From: Caenibius tardaugens NBRC 16725
Lineage (GTDB): Bacteria; Pseudomonadota; Alphaproteobacteria; Sphingomonadales; Sphingomonadaceae
DNA: 64,000 nt
NCBI RefSeq assembly: GCF_003860345.1
Contig: NZ_CP034179.1
Span: 4,014,001 to 4,078,000, forward strand
Direction of reading: 5' to 3'
The notes beneath the pieces are model-generated. The model saw only the letters and a program-made list of their open reading frames with translations, had not been told where the DNA came from and did no database searches. Made by a program: the position numbers and the translations under genes. This document shows, piece after piece, positions 7,489-15,842 of the stretch (positions are counted from its first letter, which is position 1; the number at the start of each line of letters is the position of its first letter).

Positions 7489-10049
7489 GCGGTCTCCGCA
7501 CTGGAGATTGTTGGACTGGCTATTTCTGGACCGGATATTCCGAGGGGTTGGCGCCCGAGGATTTCCGCGGGATCGACACCGGCCAGTTCGCAGACCGCTT
7601 CGAGCGGCGAGCGCCCGTGCCGCAGCAGCGCCTCGAAGGCGGCGACCTCGGTCGGTGCCGAGGTGTTGATCCAGTAGGAGAAGGGATCGACCACGAGCCG
7701 CGCGATGCCGAGGCCCAGGGGTGAGTCGATGAACACCTCGGAATAGTTGGGCTTGTTGTTGCGGACCGACTTCAGCAGTTCGAGAACGAAGCCCGAATAG
7801 TCGAGGATCTTGTTCTCGACCGCCTTGTCGTAAGTGCTCCCCTGGAGCAGGAAGCGGGTTGCGGCGTTTTCGAGGATGACCTGGCCAGTGCCGCCAAACA
7901 GCAGCAGATCGTTCATCGACTGCATGACGATGCCGAAGCTGCCCTGATATTTGCGCGCACGCCGATAGCCCTGGCCGAAGGCCTCGGCGAGGCGCGAGAG
8001 ATCCTGCCCGTCGGTGCGGGTCATGAACTGGGCGGCCTCGTCGCAGAGCACGAAGCGCGGCCGGTCGCGGCCTGACAGGTAGAGTTCCTGGGTGACGGCG
8101 TTGACCACGACCATCACCACGACGTTGAACAGGTCTGGCATGTTCTTGAGGCGCTCGAGTTCGAGCACGACGAACTCGTCCTGGCTGATGTCGAAGGTCG
8201 ACGGGCCGTTGAAATAATGCCCGTATGCCCCGTCCGACCCGAAATCCCTGAGGTTGAACGCCAGTTCGCGCGCCACCGGCACGAGATGATCGACCCGGTC
8301 GAGTTCGCTGGTGGTCTGTGCGGGATATGCGCCAAGCCAGTCGCGCACGGCATCGATCCCGTCTTCGGCGCGGCCGGAGTCGATCGTCCACTGGACGGCC
8401 GATTTCAAGAGGTTCCATTCCGAGGTCGAAACGCCCTTCCTCGTCGCGGCATTGGCCATCTCGGCGACGATCGCGACTGCCATGGCGATCGCCGACTGGC
8501 GGTCGTCGCCATCGAGCGCGAAGCCCATGTCGAAGGGGTTGAGGACGAGCCGCTCCTCGCCGATGTCGATGTAGCGGCCCGAGCACAAAGTGCAGAGCTT
8601 GCGGTACGAGCCGCCGATATCGATGATGCGGATGAGCGCGCCGCTGGCGTAATATTGCTGGCACAGGTTGTTGAGCAGGAAGCTCTTGCCCGCGCCGCTT
8701 TCGGCCGAGACGATGAAATTGTAATTGTTGATGCGCGGATCGAACAGGTCGAGCGTGATCAACTGGCCCTTGCGGCCGGTGTAGAGCAGTGCTGGCCGTC
8801 CGCCGCCGCGAAAGTCGGTCTGCACCGGCGCCATCAGCACGGTGGCTTTGACCGGCATGCGAAAATCGCGCTCGAGCATGCGCATGGTGCGCCCGTCGGG
8901 ATAGAGCCCGAACGGCAGGCTCATCGGTAGGAGGACCGGATTGAGGTAGCTCTCCTCCTGCATCATGAAAGGCAGCGGCTCCGACTCCCACAGCCGCTTG
9001 GCGCGTGCCGCCATTTCGCGGGCCTGGCCGCGCGACTGACCGAAGACCCAGACGGTCGGGATCACCCGTACGAAACGGCTGTTACCGGCCTCGTCGAGCA
9101 CCCAGCCGATCTCCTCGATCTGCTTGCCGACCTCGACCGCAAAGCTGCCGGCCGCCTTCTGCGCCGAGAGGATCTGCGCGCGCTTGTGGATCTCAAAGGC
9201 GGAATGGTCGAACAGCACGTTCAGCGTGAGCAGGAACGGCCCGCCGATCTGGTCGCTGTCCTCGGACGATCCCCGCATGCCGCCGGTCAGCCGATTGGCG
9301 CGCTCGGCGCTGATCCGCCGGGCGGGTGATTTTGGCGTGAGGCAGCGCGCGACCTGATTGCCAAGGAAGACCTCGGGGCCGTCGAAAGCCAGGTCGGGCC
9401 CGGCGTTGATGATCTGCTTGCGGATCGGCGGGGCGGCGAAGCCCTGACCCTCGTGGTTGACGAAACTGCCGGGAGCCGCCTCGAATACCCCGTTGAAGAT
9501 CCGGCGATAGAAGGCGATCGTCGCCTCGGGCGCAAGACGGCGGATGCCGAGCTTGGCGAGCTGCTCCTCGATCTGGCGCTTCAAGTCGCTCGCCAGCGGG
9601 TGCCGCGTCTTCACCGACAGGAATGTCCGGAAATTGCGGATCGGGATGCCGTGGAGCGCGGCCACGCCGTGACGGCCGGCGCGCAGATAGTCATAGGTCC
9701 GCCGGGCCGAGGCCTGGATCAGCGGATCGTCGCGGGTCTTCAGTGCCAGATAGGCATCGAGCGCGCCATCGATCAGCGGATCGGCGAAGCTGTGGATCTG
9801 GAGAACCGTCCCGGCTTCAAAATGAATATTGAGAAGGCCAAGCAAGGCATTGTGAACATGGTCGAACATATAGGCTGTCGGCACCAGTTCCCAGGCATAG
9901 CCCCAGCCATCGTCGATGGTCAGGAACGCTTCCTCCGCCTCGACCCAGGCGACCAGCGGCAGATGGTCGGAAAAGCTGTCGCGCGAGACATTCCGGCGCA
10001 GCGCGCTGAAGGTGAGGCCGCCGTCATGACAGGTTCCAGGCGATGTCAC
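7485..10049 (-). CDS. traC: F-type secretion ATPase TraC
   Basis: 854 residues, the usual TraC/VirB4 length. The N-terminal half is the TraC_F_IV-type domain. The C-terminal ATPase has Walker A SAESGAGKSFLLNNL (near residue 450), Walker B RFVLCDEAAQFM (near residue 670), and the RARKYQGSFGIVMQSMNDLL motif after it. TraC powers pilus assembly and substrate transfer at the inner membrane. The start is a GTG at 10049 overlapping the traV stop as GTGA; no in-frame ATG is nearby. It is followed without a gap by the small membrane genes. Confidence 0.93.
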   Translation of the reverse strand: MTSPGTCHDGGLTFSALRRNVSRDSFSDHLPLVAWVEAEEAFLTIDDGWGYAWELVPTAYMFDHVHNALLGLLNIHFEAGTVLQIHSFADPLIDGALDAYLALKTRDDPLIQASARRTYDYLRAGRHGVAALHGIPIRNFRTFLSVKTRHPLASDLKRQIEEQLAKLGIRRLAPEATIAFYRRIFNGVFEAAPGSFVNHEGQGFAAPPIRKQIINAGPDLAFDGPEVFLGNQVARCLTPKSPARRISAERANRLTGGMRGSSEDSDQIGGPFLLTLNVLFDHSAFEIHKRAQILSAQKAAGSFAVEVGKQIEEIGWVLDEAGNSRFVRVIPTVWVFGQSRGQAREMAARAKRLWESEPLPFMMQEESYLNPVLLPMSLPFGLYPDGRTMRMLERDFRMPVKATVLMAPVQTDFRGGGRPALLYTGRKGQLITLDLFDPRINNYNFIVSAESGAGKSFLLNNLCQQYYASGALIRIIDIGGSYRKLCTLCSGRYIDIGEERLVLNPFDMGFALDGDDRQSAIAMAVAIVAEMANAATRKGVSTSEWNLLKSAVQWTIDSGRAEDGIDAVRDWLGAYPAQTTSELDRVDHLVPVARELAFNLRDFGSDGAYGHYFNGPSTFDISQDEFVVLELERLKNMPDLFNVVVMVVVNAVTQELYLSGRDRPRFVLCDEAAQFMTRTDGQDLSRLAEAFGQGYRRARKYQGSFGIVMQSMNDLLLFGGTGQVILENAATRFLLQGSTYDKAVENKILDYSGFVLELLKSVRNNKPNYSEVFIDSPLGLGIARLVVDPFSYWINTSAPTEVAAFEALLRHGRSPLEAVCELAGVDPAEILGRQPLGISGPEIASPTISSAETA

Positions 10050-10798
10050 CGGTGATGCTCCTTCATTGGCCTGGCACTGGGCCGGACGCTGGGCATGTCA
10101 GTGGGCGCAGTTGCGGACGGGATTGGAGGTGGCATCGCGGACAGTGCCGTCGGCGGAACCGTGGGCTTGGTCGCATCGCGGGCCGGCAGTGGATCGGCGG
10201 CGTCGCCGGGCCGTTCGCGGACCTGCTCGAGCACCGGCACCTGCGACGAAGGGGCGACCGGTTCGACCAGATAGCCGCCGACCACCCATTGCGGCTTGTC
10301 GAGGATCGAATAGACGTAGCGCGGCATGTAGAGCCGGTCGGGCCGCTGACGGTCGGCATAGGGCAGGATCAGCGTGCGCACGGCCTGCGAAGGCTTGAGC
10401 ATCGGCGTGACCGGCTGATCGATCAGCCCCTGCAGCTCGCGGTAGACGCTGTCGCGGTAGGTGCCGAAGGCGCCATTGCCGCCGGGCATCGTCTTGCCAC
10501 CGGCGCGCGCGGCTCCACCGTCCATGTTCGCAGCGTCGCCGCCGCCTCGCAGCAGCTTCCTGTCGTTGGTGACGGCGGGGTCCGAACGCGAAGGGCGGCC
10601 GGCGACCGCATCGGCATAGGCCTTGTCGGGATGGATGCACTGGCCATGATCGCTGTTCTTGCAGCTGTACTTCTCGGAGTAGGGCGACATCATCGAGCCC
10701 AGGGTCGTGCAGCCGGTGAGGGCCATCAGCGCTGATGCCGTCAGCAATACGCGCGCTGCTCGCAGCCGAGACGAATGGGAAAGCTTGGGTTTGCGCAT
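10046..10798 (-). CDS. traV: lipoprotein TraV
   Basis: About 250 residues from the ATG at 10798, chosen because it has GGAG upstream and puts a basic N-terminus (MRKPKLSHSSRLRAARVLL) directly before the lipobox LTGC. A start at 10834, overlapping the traB stop, would add 12 residues. Conserved Cys residues follow (EKYSCKN and GQCIHPDKAY), as in TraV. TraV is the outer-membrane lipoprotein that forms the core complex with TraK and TraB. The Pro-rich C-terminal third is long and low in complexity, making the protein larger than F TraV (171 residues). Confidence 0.85.
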   Translation of the reverse strand: MRKPKLSHSSRLRAARVLLTASALMALTGCTTLGSMMSPYSEKYSCKNSDHGQCIHPDKAYADAVAGRPSRSDPAVTNDRKLLRGGGDAANMDGGAARAGGKTMPGGNGAFGTYRDSVYRELQGLIDQPVTPMLKPSQAVRTLILPYADRQRPDRLYMPRYVYSILDKPQWVVGGYLVEPVAPSSQVPVLEQVRERPGDAADPLPARDATKPTVPPTALSAMPPPIPSATAPTDMPSVRPSARPMKEHHR

Positions 10799-10833
10799 GG
10801 CGCGGTCTCCGGTGGATGTGGGCAGGGCGCGCA

Positions 10834-12183
10834 TCAGAACTTGCTCCCCGCCGATGGCTTGATCTCGAGGGTCACGCCCTCCTGGATGACGACGACCACC
10901 TCCTTTGCCGCGCCGACTTCGACGATCGGGCCGGCCTGGCGGGCGAGGTCGAGATAGAAATCGGTGAGCTTGTCGGAGGATTTGGAGAGGCCGCCCGCGA
11001 TCCCGGTCTTGGCCGCCTCGCCCGCATCCAATGTACGCACCGATCCCAGCGCCGAGGTCGAGGTCGACCCGAAAGTGGTCTCGACCGTCTGAGCGATGCC
11101 GCTGATCGTGCCGGCTATGAAGCTCCTCGCCAGCGCCGCGCCGGCGCGGGTCACGACCTTGCCCGAGAGGCCCTTTTTGCCGTCAGTGTCGACGAAGAAG
11201 CCCTTGACCGGCTGATCGACCACTGAATGCTCGTCGAAATCGACGCAGGAGAGCGTCACGAGCTGGACCTCGACCCGCTCCTTGGCGAGACTGCCGGTGG
11301 CGTTGCCGATGACGAAGCAGCCTGAAAGGTTGGCCTTGACGTCATTGGGAAGCACGGCCGGGGCCTGGACGCGCGCGATGATCGGTTCGGGGTTCGAGGT
11401 CGCGTCCCGGCTCGCTAGCGCGTCCACCCCGGTCAAGAGCCGCGCCTTCATGAAACCAGGCGGCAAATAGATCGTCCGGGTCTTTTTTTTCGAGTCGGGA
11501 GCGCCATTGCCGTTGCCGGCGGCGTCCTTGGGCACCAGCGGCGTGGTCGCCGCGCCGATCGAACCGACGACTTTTTCGACCGGCGGTGGCGGCGGCGCGG
11601 CGGGTGCCGCTGGCGGCACGGGCAAGGGCGCGTCGGCGCTGTTGGCCCCCGCGGGCGAGGGCGGGTAGGCTGGCACGCTGCCGGGCAGGGCGGGCGGCAA
11701 GGGCCCGCCGTCCGCGGCAGCCTCGCTGGCCGCGCCGCCAGCGCTCTGGGGCGATCCGCTGCCGGGTACGACCTTGCCTTGCTCGATCGCGGTTACCCGG
11801 TCGCCAAGCAGCGTCTGGCCATCGAGAATCTTCTTGAGGTCGCCGCGCAGTTTGACTTCGAGGCTGTCGCCGCGCAGCCCCGCGCCCATGTCGAGATTGG
11901 CGGCGGTAGGGGCGGTGGAGACCGGCGCGTTGTTGTGGGTGCTGGCGGTGTAAAGGCCGTAGCCGAGGACGCCGACAGCCCCGGCGAGCGCCGCCTGCTT
12001 CGCCCTGAGCCTGGCCCTCGAACTCAGTCCCGCCCAGCGGGCCTTCAGATCGAGCAGCGCGGGGTTTTCCAGGCCGCGATCATCTTGGGCCGCGGCAGCG
12101 GCAAGATGTTCCTGATAGGGGCTCGGGGCCGCAGGCTTGGGCGCGGGCGTCCCTTCGGGCGAGGGCATGTCATCCGCGCTCAT
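10834..12183 (-). CDS. traB: channel scaffold protein TraB (VirB10-like)
   Basis: 449 residues. A cytoplasmic N-terminus with basic residues (ARLRAKQAALAGAVGVLGYG) leads into one membrane segment. Then comes a helical stretch (DLKKILDGQTLLGDRVTAI), a long Pro/Ala-rich linker (residues 140-210), and the C-terminal beta-barrel domain with IYLPPGFMKARLLTGVDAL, FVIGNATGSLAKERVEV, VKGFFVDTDGKKGL and LARSFIAGTISG. TraB spans both membranes and joins the outer-membrane ring (TraK, TraV) to the inner-membrane channel. Its ATG overlaps the traK stop (ATGA). Confidence 0.92.
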   Translation of the reverse strand: MSADDMPSPEGTPAPKPAAPSPYQEHLAAAAAQDDRGLENPALLDLKARWAGLSSRARLRAKQAALAGAVGVLGYGLYTASTHNNAPVSTAPTAANLDMGAGLRGDSLEVKLRGDLKKILDGQTLLGDRVTAIEQGKVVPGSGSPQSAGGAASEAAADGGPLPPALPGSVPAYPPSPAGANSADAPLPVPPAAPAAPPPPPVEKVVGSIGAATTPLVPKDAAGNGNGAPDSKKKTRTIYLPPGFMKARLLTGVDALASRDATSNPEPIIARVQAPAVLPNDVKANLSGCFVIGNATGSLAKERVEVQLVTLSCVDFDEHSVVDQPVKGFFVDTDGKKGLSGKVVTRAGAALARSFIAGTISGIAQTVETTFGSTSTSALGSVRTLDAGEAAKTGIAGGLSKSSDKLTDFYLDLARQAGPIVEVGAAKEVVVVIQEGVTLEIKPSAGSKF

Positions 12184-12977
12184 TCGCCCGCTCCCCGCCG
12201 GATGACGATCAGTCGCGCGGTATCGCCAGGCCGCAGCACGAGCCGGTCGAGCGTGACCGCGAAAATGTTCGCGCCGAGCGTCCGATCGAGAAAGGCGCGT
12301 TCATCGAGCGTGGTGCTGGCACTCACGCTGACCAGATATTCGGACGCCGAAAGGCCCGAGCCCTCGATCTCGATCCGGCGGCGTTCGCGCAGCGATGCGG
12401 TCGAGATCGCCGCAAGCGGGAGTGTGCCGATGCGCGGCGCGACTTCGGAAAAGCTGGCCGGCACCCGGTCCTGCAGCAGCGACAGGGTGATCGACACCGC
12501 GCGCTCTTCCTCGACCAGAGGCCCCATCAGATCCTCGTTCGCCCGGGCGCGCTGAACGCTGCCCGGCGCGAGCGTCACCGTCTGGGCGGGGATGTCCGAT
12601 GGTTCGGCATACAAGGGATAGATCGCGCCGTTGCACGAGATGAAGAATTCCGAGGGGGTGGTGACGAAGCTGCGCGTCGTCGTGCCGGCGTCCTCGACCT
12701 CCTTGACCAGGAACTTAATCCAGGCATCGGAACCGGCTTTCTCTACCGCGATCGCCTTCTCGGCCGAGAATTTGACATCCTCGATCTCGCCGCCCTGGCA
12801 GACGACATGGTTGACGTCGCGGTTGGACAGCCGAATGCTGCTGGTCTGATCGGGCAGGGCGATGATCGACTGCGCGGCGGCCGGAAACGCGGGGAGCGCG
12901 ATCAGGCCCGCCAAAAGTGTCTTTCGCAGCGAGGCCGCAAACAGCCGTCCCACGGGCTTATCCTTGGGTTTCGGCAT
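12180..12977 (-). CDS. traK: secretin-like core protein TraK
   Basis: 265 residues from the ATG at 12977, which has GAGGAG upstream. A signal peptide (LLAGLIALPAFPAAAQ) precedes a beta-rich mature protein with TraK family features: SSIRLSNRDVNHVVC near the mature N-terminus, FVTTPSEFFISCNGAIYPLY in the middle, and VTLDRLVLRPGDTARLIVI at the end. TraK is the periplasmic/outer-membrane component interacting with TraB and TraV. The start lies 20 bases inside traE. Confidence 0.9.
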   Translation of the reverse strand: MPKPKDKPVGRLFAASLRKTLLAGLIALPAFPAAAQSIIALPDQTSSIRLSNRDVNHVVCQGGEIEDVKFSAEKAIAVEKAGSDAWIKFLVKEVEDAGTTTRSFVTTPSEFFISCNGAIYPLYAEPSDIPAQTVTLAPGSVQRARANEDLMGPLVEEERAVSITLSLLQDRVPASFSEVAPRIGTLPLAAISTASLRERRRIEIEGSGLSASEYLVSVSASTTLDERAFLDRTLGANIFAVTLDRLVLRPGDTARLIVIRRGAGE

Positions 12978-13599
12978 TGAAATTCTCCTCGGAGAGATGG
13001 GTAAGCCAGAAGCGGCCGTTTTCGATCGCGTAGCCAATCCGCAGATTGCCCCGGAAACTGCGGATCACCCCGCCGATCACGCGGACTTTCTCGACCGGCA
13101 CGACGATCTCGGTGGCGGTCCAGGTCACGGGCTGATCGGGGCGGATGTAGGTGGCGATCGACAGCGTCGGATTGGTCGACAGCTCGTCGAGAATGCCGTT
13201 GAGATTGTCGCGGATCGCATTGTAGGCGCTGGGGTGAACCAGGCTCAGCAGCTCCTGGAACTGCCGGTCGGCGGAATAGGCCGAATAGGTTCCCGACAGC
13301 GCCACGATATTGCGCGTCATCGTCCGCAGATAGGCTTCCGAGGGAGCATTGCCGGTCACATAGAGATCGCCCGATGCCCCGAACGGCACGATCACCGTGC
13401 GCTGGTTTTGGTTTGAGGTGTAGATCAGCGTGCCGAGCACCGCGGTCACGCCGAACAGGCCGACAATCGCGAATTTGAGCAGCCGGTTCTCCTCGAACAG
13501 GTTCGAGGAGCCTTGTAGGAAGCGGTGGATGCCGAAACGGGCGGGGCGGTCGGCAGCCAGGTCGCTGCCCGCATCCGGTTTGGGTTTGCGGAAGAACAT
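12958..13599 (-). CDS. traE: conjugal transfer protein TraE (VirB5/VirB8-like)
   Basis: 213 residues from the ATG at 13599. It has one membrane segment near the N-terminus (LLKFAIVGLFGVTAVLGTLIY), then a periplasmic domain with the TraE pattern QRTVIVPFG, EAYLRTMTRNIVALSGTYSA, VIGGVIRSFRGNLRIGYAIE and GRFWLTHLSEE. TraE is a bitopic inner-membrane protein of the pilus assembly machinery. It directly follows traL (8-base gap). A longer upstream reading is only a shadow of traL. Confidence 0.92.
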   Translation of the reverse strand: MFFRKPKPDAGSDLAADRPARFGIHRFLQGSSNLFEENRLLKFAIVGLFGVTAVLGTLIYTSNQNQRTVIVPFGASGDLYVTGNAPSEAYLRTMTRNIVALSGTYSAYSADRQFQELLSLVHPSAYNAIRDNLNGILDELSTNPTLSIATYIRPDQPVTWTATEIVVPVEKVRVIGGVIRSFRGNLRIGYAIENGRFWLTHLSEENFNAETQG

Positions 13600-13607
13600 G
13601 CCCGTCC

Positions 13608-13874
13608 TCACTCGTAAAAGCGGGTCTGGGTCGGACCCGGATAATGGCGGAAGGAAACGAAGCCCCAGCGCCAGGCGAGATGGGGGATGAAGCCGCGCGG
13701 CTTCGTCCGCTTCCAGGGGATGAAAAGGAGAAGGGCCAGGATCAGCATCCAGCCGATCAGTCCGCCGACGATGACCGCGACGAAGATGGTCGACATGACC
13801 AGAATGAACTCGTCCGCGCCAAACCATAGGATCTGGACCGGGCCGTGCAGATACTGGGGCAGACGCTCATCCAA
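13608..13874 (-). CDS. traL: conjugal transfer protein TraL (VirB3-like)
   Basis: 88 residues, a normal TraL length. It starts at a TTG (13874) preceded by GGAGGAG; the nearby ATG at 13870 is in another frame. The sequence MDERLPQYLHGPVQILWFG is the TraL N-terminus, followed by a membrane hairpin (LVMSTIFVAVIVGGLIGWML and ILALLLFIPW) and RGFIPHLAWRWGF. It is an inner-membrane protein of the channel, equivalent to VirB3. Confidence 0.9.
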   Translation of the reverse strand: MDERLPQYLHGPVQILWFGADEFILVMSTIFVAVIVGGLIGWMLILALLLFIPWKRTKPRGFIPHLAWRWGFVSFRHYPGPTQTRFYE

Positions 13875-13895
13875 GGCCCTTCTCCTCCTGCTTCA

Positions 13896-13943
13896 TGACA
13901 CCCTTCGTCAGGGGGTCATTTCCCGAAGGCCGACCATCGGCCT
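13896..13943 (-). repeat. two tandem hairpins between traA and traL
   Basis: In the 133-base gap after the pilin gene two inverted repeats sit side by side. TGACACCCT/AGGGGGTCA (13896-13918) has one mismatch, and AGGCCGA/TCGGCCT (13927-13943) is perfect with a 3-base loop. There is no T-run, so these more likely protect or process the upstream pilin mRNA, or attenuate read-through into traL, than end transcription fully. The role is inference. Confidence 0.55.
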
Positions 13944-14007
13944 CCAGCTCGTGGCGGCTGCGCGCCGCTCGCCGGTCCACTCGGGCTACGGCACGCGCCC
14001 GCGAGGT

Positions 14008-14322
14008 TCAGATCACCATCCCGAAGGTCTGGAGGATGGTGTCGGACTTGATCAGGCAGACCGCGGCGACGATGGTCGGGATGCCGATCATCACGTTGGA
14101 AAACAGCCGCGAAACGCCGAACAGGAAGGCGGCGACGCCGCCGACGAAGCCCATCGGGCCCTTGACGCCCTTGTTCACGACGATGTTGTAGATGTCGTAG
14201 CCAAGGTCGCCGACGGCGGGCGCGGTGAACGCGTGGGCGCTGGTGCTCATCAGGGCGAGGACCGCCAAAGGGACGCCGATATTGGCAAACCCCGCTGCAC
14301 GGGCGCCGATATTTCTGATCAT
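14008..14322 (-). CDS. traA: TraA-like pilin precursor
   Basis: 104 residues from the ATG at 14322, with GGAG at the right distance. A signal region (ANIGVPLAVLALMSTSAHAF) ends at AHAF. The short mature part is largely hydrophobic in two segments: GPMGFVGGVAAFLFGVSRLF and VMIGIPTIVAAVCLIKSDT. This size and two-helix form, and the position directly before traL, fit the F-type pilin propeptide. Sequence identity to F TraA is not evident by eye, so the call leans on topology and order. The S26 peptidase at the left edge may process it. Confidence 0.72.
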   Translation of the reverse strand: MIRNIGARAAGFANIGVPLAVLALMSTSAHAFTAPAVGDLGYDIYNIVVNKGVKGPMGFVGGVAAFLFGVSRLFSNVMIGIPTIVAAVCLIKSDTILQTFGMVI

Positions 14323-14522
14323 TTCCGTTCTCCTGTGTGTGAAGCCGCCCGGGGCATGCCTGCCGGCATCGATGAGATCGCTGTCGGCCGACGGCAGCGG
14401 TGGGCGGCTTCCAAAAAAGCGCCGCTGGCCATCGGCATTCCGGTCCCGGTCCGGCGCCACGCCCGCATGGGAGCGACACTGACAGGGTCCGCCAAAGAGG
14501 AAGAGGCGCGGACGCTGCCCAT
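14319..14522 (-). CDS. possible 67-aa coupled ORF between dsbC and traA
   Basis: This ORF starts in a TAATG overlap with the dsbC stop and ends in an ATGA overlap with the pilin start, so a ribosome leaving dsbC could pass through it to traA. The product is low-complexity (Ala/Ser/Arg/Met-rich, no membrane segment, no known domain) and could be a coupling leader instead of a useful protein. Coincidence is possible. Confidence 0.3.
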   Translation of the reverse strand: MGSVRASSSLADPVSVAPMRAWRRTGTGMPMASGAFLEAAHRCRRPTAISSMPAGMPRAASHTGERK

Positions 14523-15349
14523 TATTTGGGCACGGCCTGCGCGGAGGGATCAGGCTGATTCCTGGTCCGGTTCGCGCTCTGATCGAGGAAGCTTTCGAGT
14601 TCGCCCTGCTGGAAGCCTGAGATCAGCTTGCCATCGACAATCAGCGTCGGGGTGCCGGCGACGCCCAGCTTGCGGACGATCTCGGCATCGGCCCTGACCT
14701 GGGCCGCGCCCGCTTCGCACTTGGCGAGCAGTTTCGGCTCGGCGCCGGTATAGATGGCGTGGAGCGCCGCCTCCTTGTCGGGCGAGCACAGGATATGCTC
14801 GGCCTTGGCGGCGGCTCCCGGGTGGATGCCGCTGACGAAGTAGATCAGCCGGCGCACGGGCTTGCCTTCGGCGGCCTTGGCGATCCAGAATTTCTCGAGC
14901 GCGCGGCAATAGGGGCAGTCGGGATCGGTGAATTCGATGACGCTCGGAGCGTCTTTCGGCCCGATCGCCAGCGCCAGGGCAGGATCGACGAATTTGAGCC
15001 GCTTCCTCGCGCTCGCTTCCTGGGCGAGCGCCGTCACGTTGACGCCGTTGCGGTCATAGACAGCCGCGAACAGGATGTGCTCGCTCGCCGGCGCATAATA
15101 GATGACCCGCCCGCCGGCGACCGCCTGGTAGATCGTGCCCTTGACCGGAGCCGGCTCGAAATCGTCGAACTGGAGATTGGTAAAGGTCTGATGCAGTTGG
15201 CGCTGCGCCGCTTCGGCGGCCTCGGTAAGCAGCTTCGCCTCGTCCTTTCTGGGCTCATCGGGCGAGGCCAGCGAGGCGGTGCTACTCAGCAGCGCGGCGA
15301 TGGTACTGGCAACGAGCGACAAACGCGCTCGCTTAGCGAATTTCGCCAT
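14522..15349 (-). CDS. DsbC-like periplasmic thiol-disulfide isomerase
   Basis: 275 residues from the ATG at 15349 (AGAAGGA upstream). The signal peptide is LSLVASTIAALLSSTASLAS. A dimerisation-type N-terminal region is followed by a thioredoxin fold with the active site SVIEFTDPDCPYCRALEKF (CPYC) and the cis-Pro loop GVAGTPTLIVDGKLISGFQ. It probably forms and reshuffles disulfides in the Cys-rich TraN and TraU proteins, like TrbB in F. It is second in the operon. The end is polar (FLDQSANRTRNQPD). Confidence 0.88.
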   Translation of the reverse strand: MAKFAKRARLSLVASTIAALLSSTASLASPDEPRKDEAKLLTEAAEAAQRQLHQTFTNLQFDDFEPAPVKGTIYQAVAGGRVIYYAPASEHILFAAVYDRNGVNVTALAQEASARKRLKFVDPALALAIGPKDAPSVIEFTDPDCPYCRALEKFWIAKAAEGKPVRRLIYFVSGIHPGAAAKAEHILCSPDKEAALHAIYTGAEPKLLAKCEAGAAQVRADAEIVRKLGVAGTPTLIVDGKLISGFQQGELESFLDQSANRTRNQPDPSAQAVPK

Positions 15350-15629
15350 GATCGATATCCTTCTGGTTGGAGGGCTGCAGCGCTGCCCGGTCGATGTGGA
15401 TGCTGGCGCCGAGCGGGATCGCGCCGCGCGGAAACCGGGTGTCCTGCGGGCCCCGGGGTGTCTCGCAGCGGATGACGAATCCGCCATTGTCCTCGACGAT
15501 GACCAGATGCGGTCTTTGCGGTTGCTGCTGCGGAACCGGCAGCCCATGCCGGACCGGGTGGGCCTCCGCGCTTCCGGCGGTCATCGCCAGCAGCGCAAGG
15601 CTTGGTCCGGTTAATCCCAATCGGCACAT
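15333..15629 (-). CDS. small exported protein heading the tra operon
   Basis: 98 residues with an excellent AGGAGG ribosome site just before the ATG at 15629. It has a short signal peptide (GLTGPSLALLAMTAGSAEA) and a small mature domain (HLVIVEDNGGFVIRCETP, then GAIPLGASIHIDRAAL). The stop lies 17 bases inside dsbC. I do not recognise the family. As the first gene it probably follows the operon promoter, but no convincing -35/-10 pair is visible upstream. Confidence 0.65.
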   Translation of the reverse strand: MCRLGLTGPSLALLAMTAGSAEAHPVRHGLPVPQQQPQRPHLVIVEDNGGFVIRCETPRGPQDTRFPRGAIPLGASIHIDRAALQPSNQKDIDHGEIR

Positions 15630-15741
15630 TGGCCGCCTCCTGCCTGTGATCGGTCGACCCGGGCGCGGAACCTCCTGGATGGGGCGCCGTTACCGGATGC
15701 GTCATCTGGCGGTAGGAATGGTGTGTTTGACTTCAATTGAG

Positions 15742-15763
15742 CAAGACACAGGCCATTGTCTTG
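15742..15763. promoter_or_regulatory. operator-like inverted repeat in the divergent control region
   Basis: CAAGACA (15742-15748) and TGTCTTG (15757-15763) form an inverted repeat with an 8-base spacer. It lies between the divergently read tra operon (first ATG at 15629, minus) and the regulator block (plus). A dimeric repressor from the nearby XRE, winged-helix or MucR genes could bind here. That is inference from place and symmetry only. Confidence 0.35.
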
Positions 15764-15842
15764 GGCTTGGGGTTGCGTCATCGTCCAAAGCGCCAGCGAG
15801 TTACGCTTTTGGTTACCAATTCATTGTAGATGCGGTTCAGCG

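Noticed and set aside
7159-8991. 610-codon minus frame overlapping traC
   Set aside because: Only the last 109 codons (from 7488) are a credible gene. The rest is a shadow of the traC ATPase domain in another frame.
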